A stretch of 8,757 nucleotides of DNA, from contig JAHIJU010000386.1 in NCBI GenBank assembly GCA_018898235.1, positions 1-8,757 of the forward strand, read 5' to 3'. A model generated the notes under the pieces. The model saw only the letters and a program-made list of their open reading frames with translations, was not told where the DNA came from and made no database searches. Each line of letters opens with the position of its first letter. Position 1 is the stretch's first letter. The translations under genes were made by a program, and so were the position numbers. Below are positions 1-6,924 of this stretch, piece after piece. This DNA comes from Actinomycetota bacterium (GTDB taxonomy: Bacteria > Actinomycetota > Actinomycetes > Actinomycetales > Cellulomonadaceae).

Positions 1-1
1 G

Positions 2-3000
2 CCGCACACCACGTCACCGCACAGCCCGATCGGTGGGCGCCTGCTCGCCTCTGACCAGAGCACCGCGGCCGCCCTGCTCACCCGGCTGGAAGAGCTGGTG
101 GCGGTTCGCCGTGGAGCGGGCGGGGTGCCCTCCGACCTGCGCGGACCACTCGGCACGGACGACCAGCCGCAGGCGAACCCCGTCGTGGCGACCGTTGTCG
201 TGCTCATCGAGAACGGGGCGCCCGCCGACCGGGCCCGGCTGACTCGGCTCGCCGAGCTGGGCCCGTCGGTCGGGGTGCACGTGCTGTGGGTCGGCGCCGT
301 CGTCGGCGAGCTGCCGGCGGCCTGCCGCACGCATGTGCGCGTCGCGGACGACGGCTCCGCCGAGGTCGGCGACGTGCGCTGGGGCGCCCGGGTGGAGCCG
401 GTGACGTGCGAGAGGATCGACCTGGCGGCGGCCGAGCGGCTGGCGCGTGGGCTCGCTCCGACCGTGGACGCCGGGGTCCCGCTGGACGACGACTCGGACC
501 TGCCCCGGTCGGTGTCGTACCTCACGCTGTCCGGAGACCTGACCTCGGGGCCGGACCAGGTGGTCGACCGGTGGCGCCAGACCGGGTCCATCCCATTGCC
601 CGACGGCACCCGTCCGCGGCTGCGGGCCGATGCCGGGCTGCGCGCGCTCGTCGGGCACGCCGGGTCCGAGCTGTTCAGGCTCGACCTGCGCGCCCAGGGC
701 CCGCACGCCCTGGTCGGCGGCACCACGGGTGCGGGCAAGAGCGAGTTCCTGCAGTCGTGGGTGCTCGGCCTCGCGGCCGCGTACAGCCCGCTGCGGGTCA
801 CCTTCCTGTTCGTCGACTACAAGGGTGGTGCGGCGTTCGCGGACTGCGTGGACCTGCCGCACTGCGTCGGGCTGGTGACCGATCTGTCGCCGCACCTGGT
901 CCGTCGCGCGCTCACCTCGCTGCGGGCCGAGCTGCGCCATCGCGAACGGGTGCTGGAACGCAAGAAGGCCAAGGACCTGGTGAGCCTGGAACGCACCGGC
1001 GACCCGGACACCCCGCCGGCGCTCGTGATCGTCGTGGACGAGTTCGCGGCCCTGGTCTCGGAGGTCCCCGAGTTCGTCGACGGCATGGTGGACGTCGCCC
1101 AGCGAGGGCGTTCGCTCGGCCTGCACCTCGTGCTCGCCACGCAGCGCCCGGCCGGCGTCATCAAGGACAACCTGCGGGCGAACACGAACCTGCGGGTGGC
1201 GCTGCGGATGGCCGACGCCGACGACTCGACCGACATCCTCGGGGTGCCCGACGCGGCCGGGTTCGACCCCGCAGTCCCTGGACGTGGCGCGATGAAGGCG
1301 GGGCCGGGACGGATCGTGCCGTTCCAGACCGGCTACGCCGGTGGCTGGACGACGTCGGAGCCTGCGCGCCCCCGGATCGACCTGGTCGAGCTGGGACTGG
1401 GCGAGCGAACGGCGTGGGAGGTGCCCGAACCGGAGGCCCCGCCGGTGGAGGACCACGGCCCGACCGACATCGCCCGGGTGGTCACCACCGTGCGCGCCGC
1501 CGCCGAGGTCGCCGGCCTCGGTGCCCCGCGCCGACCGTGGCTGGATGAGCTCGCCCCCGCCTACGACCTGTCGAGGCTGCGCCAGCGCACCGATGACGAG
1601 CTCGCGATCGGTGTGGTCGACGACCCCGGTGTCCAGGACCAGCGGACGGTGTACTGGCGGCCCGACCAGGACGGGAACCTCGGCGTCTACGGCACCGGTG
1701 GCTCGGGCAAGTCCACCGTGCTGCGCACGATCGCCACCTCGGCCGCGGTGACGCCCCGTGGTGGTCCCGTGCACGTCTATGCGCTGGACTTCGGTTCGCG
1801 CGGGCTCGACATGCTGGGCGAGCTGCCGCATGTCGGTGCGGTGATCGACGGCGACGACGGTGAGCGGGTCCGGCGGCTGCTGCGGTACCTGCGCCAGGTC
1901 GTGGACGAGCGGGCCGTCCGCTACGGCGCGTTGCGCGCGGACTCGGTGGCGAAGTACCGGTCCCAGGCGGGTGTCCCCGACGAGCCGCGGATCGTGCTGC
2001 TCGTCGACGGGATCGGCGCTTTCCAGGAGGCCTACGACGTGGGCCCGTTCACCACGCCGTTCGCGATGTTCGAGCAGATCGCGACCGATGGTCGCCCCGT
2101 CGGGGTGCACGTCGTCGTCTCGGCCGAACGGCCCGGGGCGGTCCCGATGTCGATCCGCTCGACCTTGCAGCGTCGTCTGGTGCTGCGGCAGGCCGACCAG
2201 AACGACTACGGGATGCTCGACGTCCCGGGCGACGTCCTCGGGTCGGGGTCGCCGCCCGGACGAGGGATCCTGGACGAGCTGGAGGTGCAGGTCGCCGTCC
2301 TCGGCGGCAGCGCCAGCCTGACCGAGCAGTCCCGTCGGCTCCGCTCGCTCGCCCGGAGCATGCGGGAGGCCGGCCGGGCCGGCGACGTCGCCCCGATCGG
2401 TCGACTGGCCGACGACGTGCGGCTCGACTCCTTGCCGCTCGGGCTCGGTGGCCGGGTGCCGCTGGGCATCGAGGACCTGGACCTGAGCCCGTGGGGGATC
2501 GAGCCCGAGGGGGTCTTCCTGGTCGCCGGGCCGCCCGGGTCCGGGCGATCGACGGCGTTGGCCACCATCGCGACGGCCCTGCGCCGGTCCGTGCCGGGCA
2601 TCCGGTTGGTCTACCTGGGCAGGGAGCGGTCGGCCCTCCGTCAGCTGGGCCTGTGGGACTCCGTCGCGCTCACCGAGCAGGCGATCGCCGAGATGGCCTC
2701 GACCCTGCGCGCCTCGCTCGGGGGTCCGCGGACGGCCGTCGTGATCGAGGACGTCCCCTCATTGGTCGACTCGGCCGTGGAGAGCGAGCTGGAGTCCCTG
2801 GTCCCGTTGCTCGCCGAGCACGGGCACCTCGTGGTCGTCGAGGGCGAGCTGTCGCGGCTCACGCAGTACTCGCCCCTGCTGCAGGCGATTCGCGGCGCCC
2901 GCCGAGGAATGGTGCTCCAGCCTGACCAGAATGACGGCGACTCGATCTTCCGGACTGATTTCCCGCGCGCCACACGTCGGGAGTTCCCCCCGGGCCGCGG

Positions 3001-3052
3001 CATCGCCACCGAACGCGGCAAGACCTGGCGCGTCCAGCTGGCCAGGCCGTGA
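2..3052 (+). CDS. eccC: EccC/EssC-type type VII secretion ATPase with three FtsK/SpoIIIE modules (5' end missing)
   Basis: This is the membrane-associated motor that recognises and drives export of WXG100 substrates. The frame is open from the first bases, so the true start and any N-terminal membrane or FHA segment lie outside; the GTG at 98 is an internal codon. 1016 residues are visible. Module 1 has Walker A GTTGAGKS (719-742) and an intact Walker B ending in Asp-Glu (1037-1042), followed by the ATQRPAG and DNLRANTNLR motifs typical of the family. Module 2 has GTGGSGKST (1691-1717), but its Walker B reads IVLLVDG, with Gly in place of the catalytic Glu (2006-2011). Module 3 has GPPGSGRST (2528-2554), where Arg replaces the Walker A Lys. 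In studied EccC proteins module 1 is the catalytic one and the later modules are degenerate and regulatory, which fits here. The two downstream WXG100 genes are the expected substrates. Family assignment is firm; EccC versus EssC subtype cannot be decided without the N-terminus. Confidence 0.95.
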   Translation, partial: PHTTSPHSPIGGRLLASDQSTAAALLTRLEELVAVRRGAGGVPSDLRGPLGTDDQPQANPVVATVVVLIENGAPADRARLTRLAELGPSVGVHVLWVGAVVGELPAACRTHVRVADDGSAEVGDVRWGARVEPVTCERIDLAAAERLARGLAPTVDAGVPLDDDSDLPRSVSYLTLSGDLTSGPDQVVDRWRQTGSIPLPDGTRPRLRADAGLRALVGHAGSELFRLDLRAQGPHALVGGTTGAGKSEFLQSWVLGLAAAYSPLRVTFLFVDYKGGAAFADCVDLPHCVGLVTDLSPHLVRRALTSLRAELRHRERVLERKKAKDLVSLERTGDPDTPPALVIVVDEFAALVSEVPEFVDGMVDVAQRGRSLGLHLVLATQRPAGVIKDNLRANTNLRVALRMADADDSTDILGVPDAAGFDPAVPGRGAMKAGPGRIVPFQTGYAGGWTTSEPARPRIDLVELGLGERTAWEVPEPEAPPVEDHGPTDIARVVTTVRAAAEVAGLGAPRRPWLDELAPAYDLSRLRQRTDDELAIGVVDDPGVQDQRTVYWRPDQDGNLGVYGTGGSGKSTVLRTIATSAAVTPRGGPVHVYALDFGSRGLDMLGELPHVGAVIDGDDGERVRRLLRYLRQVVDERAVRYGALRADSVAKYRSQAGVPDEPRIVLLVDGIGAFQEAYDVGPFTTPFAMFEQIATDGRPVGVHVVVSAERPGAVPMSIRSTLQRRLVLRQADQNDYGMLDVPGDVLGSGSPPGRGILDELEVQVAVLGGSASLTEQSRRLRSLARSMREAGRAGDVAPIGRLADDVRLDSLPLGLGGRVPLGIEDLDLSPWGIEPEGVFLVAGPPGSGRSTALATIATALRRSVPGIRLVYLGRERSALRQLGLWDSVALTEQAIAEMASTLRASLGGPRTAVVIEDVPSLVDSAVESELESLVPLLAEHGHLVVVEGELSRLTQYSPLLQAIRGARRGMVLQPDQNDGDSIFRTDFPRATRREFPPGRGIATERGKTWRVQLARP

Positions 3053-3073
3053 GGGGGTGGGGACTGCTCACCA

Positions 3074-3103
3074 TCGACAGTTGTGCCGTGGCGCCCTTAG
3101 CGT
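3074..3103 (+). promoter_or_regulatory. candidate sigma-70-type promoter for the WXG100 gene
   Basis: TCGACA at 3074-3079 matches the -35 consensus TTGACA at five of six positions. It is followed after 18 bases by TAGCGT at 3098-3103, which fits the actinobacterial TANNNT -10 form. It lies in the 102-base gap after the motor gene and would give a leader of about 45 bases before the ATG at 3155. A separate promoter would let the small secreted protein be made in larger amounts than its motor. This is pattern matching only. Confidence 0.35.
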
Positions 3104-3154
3104 CATTCGTGTCAAGAAGAACCCGAACAAACATCGTCTGAGAGGAATTCCATC

Positions 3155-3427
3155 ATGGCTCGTATGGGAATGGACGTCGAGGCCGTCGAGGGTGTCGCCA
3201 ACCAGCTGAAGTCGCTGGCCGACCAGATCAGCAACCTGGAGTCGCAGATCAACGGGAAGGTGCAGCAGCTGCCCGGGATCTGGGAGGGCAAGGACGCGCA
3301 GACGTTCGTCACCCAGTGGTGGCCGCAGCACCAGAAGGCGCTCAAGGCGGCCGCCGAGGCCGTCAAGGGCCTGGGGCAGTCGGCCCTCAACAACGCCACT
3401 GACCAGCGGAACGTCTCCAACCACTGA
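3155..3427 (+). CDS. WXG100-family Esx-like secreted protein
   Basis: This 90-residue protein has the size and plan of WXG100 (ESAT-6/EsxA-like) proteins: a helical hairpin with the turn motif W-E-G at residues 43-45, and no signal peptide. Such proteins fold as dimers of helical hairpins and are exported by EccC/EssC motors. The ATG at 3155 is chosen because a Shine-Dalgarno GAGAGGA (3140-3146) lies eight bases before it; the ATG codons at 3164 and 3170 are less well placed. A lineage-specific run, DAxxFVxxWWPQH, follows the WxG turn. The C-terminus carries GLGQSALNNA (residues 72-81) and contains no tyrosine, so the classical mycobacterial YxxxD/E export signal is absent. It lies between the motor gene and a fused paralogue with which it shares about 44 of 88 aligned residues without a gap. 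It could homodimerise or be the partner of that paralogue. GC3 is about 94% by hand count. Confidence 0.95.
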   Translation: MARMGMDVEAVEGVANQLKSLADQISNLESQINGKVQQLPGIWEGKDAQTFVTQWWPQHQKALKAAAEAVKGLGQSALNNATDQRNVSNH

Positions 3428-3433
3428 CCCCGT

Positions 3434-3476
3434 GGTTCGCGGTCGGGATGCGCAGAGGGCATCCCGACCGCGAGCT
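3434..3476 (+). terminator. strong intergenic hairpin (attenuator or terminator-like)
   Basis: A perfect 15-bp inverted repeat pairs 3437-3451 with 3459-3473 around a 7-base loop. It can extend three more positions outward (G3434·T3476, G3435-C3475, T3436·G3474) with two wobble pairs. It begins seven bases after the WXG100 stop codon and ends just upstream of the next gene's ribosome binding site. There is no clear T-tract, as is common in GC-rich actinobacteria. It may partially terminate transcription or protect the 3' end of the WXG100 message, lowering output of the downstream CHAP effector. The structure is certain; the role is inferred. Confidence 0.6.
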
Positions 3477-3483
3477 TGGCCTC

Positions 3484-3490
3484 GAGGAGG
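3484..3490 (+). promoter_or_regulatory. ribosome binding site deciding the start of the WXG100-CHAP gene
   Basis: GAGGAGG lies five bases before the ATG at 3496. This supports that start over the in-frame ATG at 3448, which sits inside the left arm of the hairpin. Starting at 3496 also aligns the protein residue for residue with the preceding WXG100 protein (both begin M-A-R-x-G-M-D-V). Confidence 0.75.
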
Positions 3491-3495
3491 ATCTG

Positions 3496-4350
3496 ATGGC
3501 ACGTGCGGGAATGGACGTCGACGCGGTCGAGCAGATCGGTCGTGGGCTGCAGACCGACGCGGAGGCCCTGGCCGCGCTGACCACGAAGGTCGACGCGCTC
3601 GTCCGTCGGCTGCCGGGGTTGTGGGAGGGCAAGGACGCCAACGACTTCGTCAGCATCTGGTGGCCTCAGCACCGTAGGTCGCTGCAGGAGGTTCGTTCGA
3701 ACATTGCCGGACTGGGCCAGTCCGCCCTGAACAACGCCTCCGAGCAGCGGGAGGCAAGCGACGCCGGCACGGCTGTCGCAACCGGTGGTGCGGCCGCAGC
3801 GGTGTCCGGCGTGGCAGCAGGAGGGGCGAACGTCGCGGCGGGTTCCGGCACGCCGCCGGGCGGCGTCGGTGCGTCGCTGCCGTCCTCCGCTGGCGGTGCT
3901 GACCGGTACACCGCGGCCCTGGACGATCCCCATTCCGTGGTCGGTCGCGCGCGAGCGAACGGGGAGGACTACCAGTGTGCTTCGTGGGCATCGTTCCGTC
4001 GTGCGGAGCTCGGGCTGACGCACCCGGGCGGAAACGGCTTCGAACAGGCTGGCCGAATCGGGCTGGTGGATGCCGGGCAGGCCGGTGTCGGCTCGGTGGT
4101 CTCGACGGGCACGAGCACCTGGACGGGGCACGTGATGGTGGTGGAGGAGAAGCAGAGTGGTTCGCCCTTGACATTCAGGGTGAGTGAGATGAACACGGGC
4201 CTGGACGGTAGTGATGCGTACCACGCCAGTGCAGCCGAGTATCGCGACAACACGATCATCCGCCAGCGCGCGGACGGCTCGTGGGAGGCGTCGCGCGGTG
4301 GGAGAGCATTTGTGCGGATGGCGAGCAGCCCACGGTTCTCCTCGAACTGA
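3496..4350 (+). CDS. WXG100-CHAP fusion, probable type VII secreted peptidoglycan hydrolase/effector
   Basis: This 284-residue protein joins an export domain to an enzyme. Residues 1-88 are a WXG100 domain (W-E-G at 43-45, then DAxxFVxxWWPQH, then GLGQSALNNA at 72-81), gapless with the upstream protein. Residues ~90-135 are an Ala/Gly/Ser-rich linker. Residues ~145-265 resemble a CHAP domain: Cys161 in YQCASW, His212 in TGHVMVVEE, and Glu231/Asn233 in VSEMN, matching the Cys-His-Glu/Asn layout of CHAP amidases/endopeptidases that cut peptidoglycan. There is no Sec signal peptide or membrane segment, so export by the upstream motor is inferred. It could open the producer's own wall for the secretion machine (compare the T7SS-linked CHAP hydrolase EssH of Staphylococcus, which uses Sec) or be an antibacterial toxin. 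No immunity-like gene is adjacent; the next gene begins 20 bases downstream. GC3 falls to about 80% in the CHAP half, suggesting different ancestry from the WXG100 gene. Confidence 0.9.
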   Translation: MARAGMDVDAVEQIGRGLQTDAEALAALTTKVDALVRRLPGLWEGKDANDFVSIWWPQHRRSLQEVRSNIAGLGQSALNNASEQREASDAGTAVATGGAAAAVSGVAAGGANVAAGSGTPPGGVGASLPSSAGGADRYTAALDDPHSVVGRARANGEDYQCASWASFRRAELGLTHPGGNGFEQAGRIGLVDAGQAGVGSVVSTGTSTWTGHVMVVEEKQSGSPLTFRVSEMNTGLDGSDAYHASAAEYRDNTIIRQRADGSWEASRGGRAFVRMASSPRFSSN

Positions 4351-4370
4351 CCCGGGGAGCCACGTCCTGC

Positions 4371-6905
4371 ATGGAAGAATCAATCCGGCTAGCGGTCCGT
4401 GCGACGGGGCTCGAACGTGTGCTCGTATCAGGTGACGAGCTCACCATCGGCCGTGCTCCGACCTGTGATCTGCGCATCCCCGACCCGCAGGTGTCGCGCG
4501 TGCACGCGCGGATCGCCTTCGAGGCGGGGACCTGGGTCGTCCGGGACCCGGGGAGCGCCAACGGTGTGCACGTCAACGGGTACCGGCTGGACGCGTTCAG
4601 CGTCGACCGGCCGATGACGATGGTGCTCGGTCCAGCCGACACGGGCGTGCAGGTCGAGCTCGAGCCGGTGAACGGTCTGCTGCCCTCGCCCGCGGCGTGC
4701 TCGCCGTCGGTGCCGGAGTCGGCCTCGTCCACGCCGCAGCAGCCACGCGCGATCTCGACCGTCCCCGGACCGAGCCCGATCTCCGCCGTTCCCGGGCTCG
4801 AGCGGCCTCGCTCCGGTGCGTCGGTGCCCGCGTCCGTGCCGCCAGGCCCGCGCAGGACTGGACAGTCGGCCGAGTTCACCGTGATGCGTGCCGACCTGGA
4901 CCGTGCAGAGCTTGGGGGGGCCGTCCACGAGGTCACGGACCTCGGCCTCGGCCGGACGGTCGTCGGCCGCTTCGACCTCGCGGCGGGCGTGGCGGGCGCA
5001 GGCGTGGCCACGATCGGCCGGGACGAGTCCTGCACCATCGTCGTCTCCGATGTCCTGGCATCACGGGTCCACGCCCGGGTCGACCTCACCGTGGACGGCC
5101 CGGTGCTCACTGATCTGTCGTCGTCCAACGGGACCTTCCTCAACGGCCGTCGGGTGGCGCGGGTGTGGCTGGCCGACGGCGATGTGGTGACCGTCGGGAA
5201 CACCGACCTGGTGGTCCGCGACGGGGTGCTGGCTGCCCGGGCGGCGCCTGCACCAGACGAGGCTCGGGTGCGGGCGGAGGCGGTCGGCCTGACGATCGCC
5301 GGCGGTAAACGGCTGCTCGACGGCATCACTCTGGATCTGCAGGTCGGCTCGCTGACCGCGATCGTGGGGCCTTCCGGGGCGGGCAAGACGACCTTCTCCC
5401 GCATCCTCACCGGACAGAGCGCGCCGACCGACGGACACGTCACCTTCGGCGGCCACGACATGCACGGCGACTACGACCTGGTGAGGTCGCGGATCGGCTT
5501 CGTCCCGCAGAACGACGTGGTGCACGACAAGCTCTCGGTCGACCGCGCGATGGACTTCTCCGCCAGGCTGCGTCTGCCCGAGGCGTCCGAGGCCGAGCGG
5601 GACGCGGTAGTGGACCGCGTCCTCGCCGAGCTCGAGCTCACCGAGCATCGACGTACCCGGGTCGACCGGCTCTCCGGTGGTCAGCGCAAACGCGTCTCGA
5701 CCGCGATAGAGCTGCTCACGGGGCCGGAGCTGCTCGTGCTCGACGAGCCGACCTCGGGACTGGACCCGGCGCTGGACCTCACGGTCATGCGGATGCTGCG
5801 CACCCTGGCGGACGCCGGACGGGTCGTGGTCGTGGTCACCCACTCCCTCGTCCACCTGCGTGAGATCTGCGACAACGTGCTGCTGCTCGCCCCCGGCGGG
5901 CGAACCGCGTACTGGGGGTCGGTCGACCGGCTCGGGGACGCGTATGGCGACCGGACCTGGGCGGACATCTTCGCCGCCGTGACCCGTGACCCCCGCGGCG
6001 CGGCGGCCGAGCACCTGGCCCGTCGTGGGGCGGAGCCGGCGGCCGCCCACCCGCAGCGGACCGCTCCCGGTCCGGTGGCCCGCGAACGGTCGCACGCGCT
6101 CAGACAGTCCGCGACCCTGGTCCGTCGCCAGTTCCTGCTGATCGCGGCCGACCCTGCGCTGCTCGTCTTCCTCGTCGTGCTGCCGCTCGTGCTGGGGGGA
6201 CTGGCTCTGCTGGTCCCCGGGTCCGCGGGGTTCGGGCGGGCGGCTCCGACGGCCGCGACCGAACCGAGCCAGCTGCTCGTCCTGCTCGTCCTCGGCGCCT
6301 GTTTCATGGGCGCGGCCCTGTCGATCCGGGACATCGTCGGCGAGCGCAGCATCTACCAGCGCGAACGGGCAGTCGGGCTGTCACCGGCCGCCTACGTCGG
6401 ATCCAAGCTCGTCGTCCTGTGCGTGGCGACGGCGATGCAGTCGACGCTCCTGGCTATCGTCCTGCGCCTCGGCAAGCCACCGCCGGGCCACGGAGTGGTG
6501 GTCGGCGACGGCATGGTCGAGCTGGCGCTGGTCGTCTGGCTGACCGCCTGGGTGTCCGCGATGCTGGGCGCGCTGGTGTCCGCTGTCGTCCGGTCGGGCG
6601 AGCAGACGATGCCGTTGCTGGTGATCATCGTGATGACGCAGCTGGTGATGACGGGCGGGATGATCCCGGTGACGAACCGGGACGGGCTGAGCCAGGTCGC
6701 CGCGCTGTTCCCGGCGCGATGGGGCTACGCCGCGGCCGCCTCGACCGTCGACCTGCGGCACGTCGTCCCGGTTGCCCAGCATGACGCCCTGTGGGTGCAC
6801 TCGGTCGGGCAGTTCTGGGCCGATGTCGCCGTCCTGGTGGCCATGCTCGTGGTCCTGTCGGTCGGGGTCTGGCTCCGGGTGCGTCGTCGGCGCGTACGGC
6901 GCTGA
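4371..6905 (+). CDS. FHA-FHA-ABC-2 exporter, Rv1747-like
   Basis: This is an 844-residue half-transporter with the layout of M. tuberculosis Rv1747. FHA domain 1 shows G27-R28, S42-x-x-H45 and N64-G65; FHA domain 2 shows G216-R217, S231-x-x-H234 and N253-G254. Both keep the residues needed to bind phosphothreonine. The Pro/Ser-rich linker between them has threonines at 121, 130, 163 and 170. The nucleotide-binding domain is complete: Walker A GPSGAGKTT (333-341), Q-loop Gln380, signature LSGGQ (434-438), Walker B LLVLDEP (454-460) and H-loop His491. About six membrane helices follow (near 596-615, 635-652, 678-700, 716-740, 748-767, 815-836), giving the ABCG-like order NBD then membrane domain. 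Rv1747 is controlled by the kinase PknF and linked to cell-envelope lipid export; the substrate here is unknown. ATG 4371 is preferred (weak GGGGAG at 4354-4359); an earlier in-frame start at 4281 would overlap the CHAP gene. The 20-base gap implies co-transcription with it. Confidence 0.95.
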   Translation: MEESIRLAVRATGLERVLVSGDELTIGRAPTCDLRIPDPQVSRVHARIAFEAGTWVVRDPGSANGVHVNGYRLDAFSVDRPMTMVLGPADTGVQVELEPVNGLLPSPAACSPSVPESASSTPQQPRAISTVPGPSPISAVPGLERPRSGASVPASVPPGPRRTGQSAEFTVMRADLDRAELGGAVHEVTDLGLGRTVVGRFDLAAGVAGAGVATIGRDESCTIVVSDVLASRVHARVDLTVDGPVLTDLSSSNGTFLNGRRVARVWLADGDVVTVGNTDLVVRDGVLAARAAPAPDEARVRAEAVGLTIAGGKRLLDGITLDLQVGSLTAIVGPSGAGKTTFSRILTGQSAPTDGHVTFGGHDMHGDYDLVRSRIGFVPQNDVVHDKLSVDRAMDFSARLRLPEASEAERDAVVDRVLAELELTEHRRTRVDRLSGGQRKRVSTAIELLTGPELLVLDEPTSGLDPALDLTVMRMLRTLADAGRVVVVVTHSLVHLREICDNVLLLAPGGRTAYWGSVDRLGDAYGDRTWADIFAAVTRDPRGAAAEHLARRGAEPAAAHPQRTAPGPVARERSHALRQSATLVRRQFLLIAADPALLVFLVVLPLVLGGLALLVPGSAGFGRAAPTAATEPSQLLVLLVLGACFMGAALSIRDIVGERSIYQRERAVGLSPAAYVGSKLVVLCVATAMQSTLLAIVLRLGKPPPGHGVVVGDGMVELALVVWLTAWVSAMLGALVSAVVRSGEQTMPLLVIIVMTQLVMTGGMIPVTNRDGLSQVAALFPARWGYAAAASTVDLRHVVPVAQHDALWVHSVGQFWADVAVLVAMLVVLSVGVWLRVRRRRVRR

Positions 6906-6924
6906 CCTGCGCCGGGAGAGCGAC

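Noticed and set aside
98..100. GTG as the start of the motor gene
   Set aside because: The same frame is open and protein-like back to position 2 with no stop, and the family has a long N-terminal region. The codon is an internal valine.
14..2110. A 698-codon open frame on the minus strand
   Set aside because: It lies entirely opposite the motor gene, reads as Arg/Pro/His-rich low-information sequence, and has no family motifs. It is an antisense artefact of high GC.
3448..3495. Earlier ATG at 3448 for the WXG100-CHAP gene
   Set aside because: It sits inside the hairpin arm with no ribosome binding site. ATG 3496 has GAGGAGG at ideal distance and aligns exactly with the paralogue's N-terminus.
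4281..4370. Earlier ATG at 4281 for the FHA-ABC gene
   Set aside because: It would add 30 unrelated residues and overlap the CHAP coding region by 70 bases. The FHA fold begins after the ATG at 4371.
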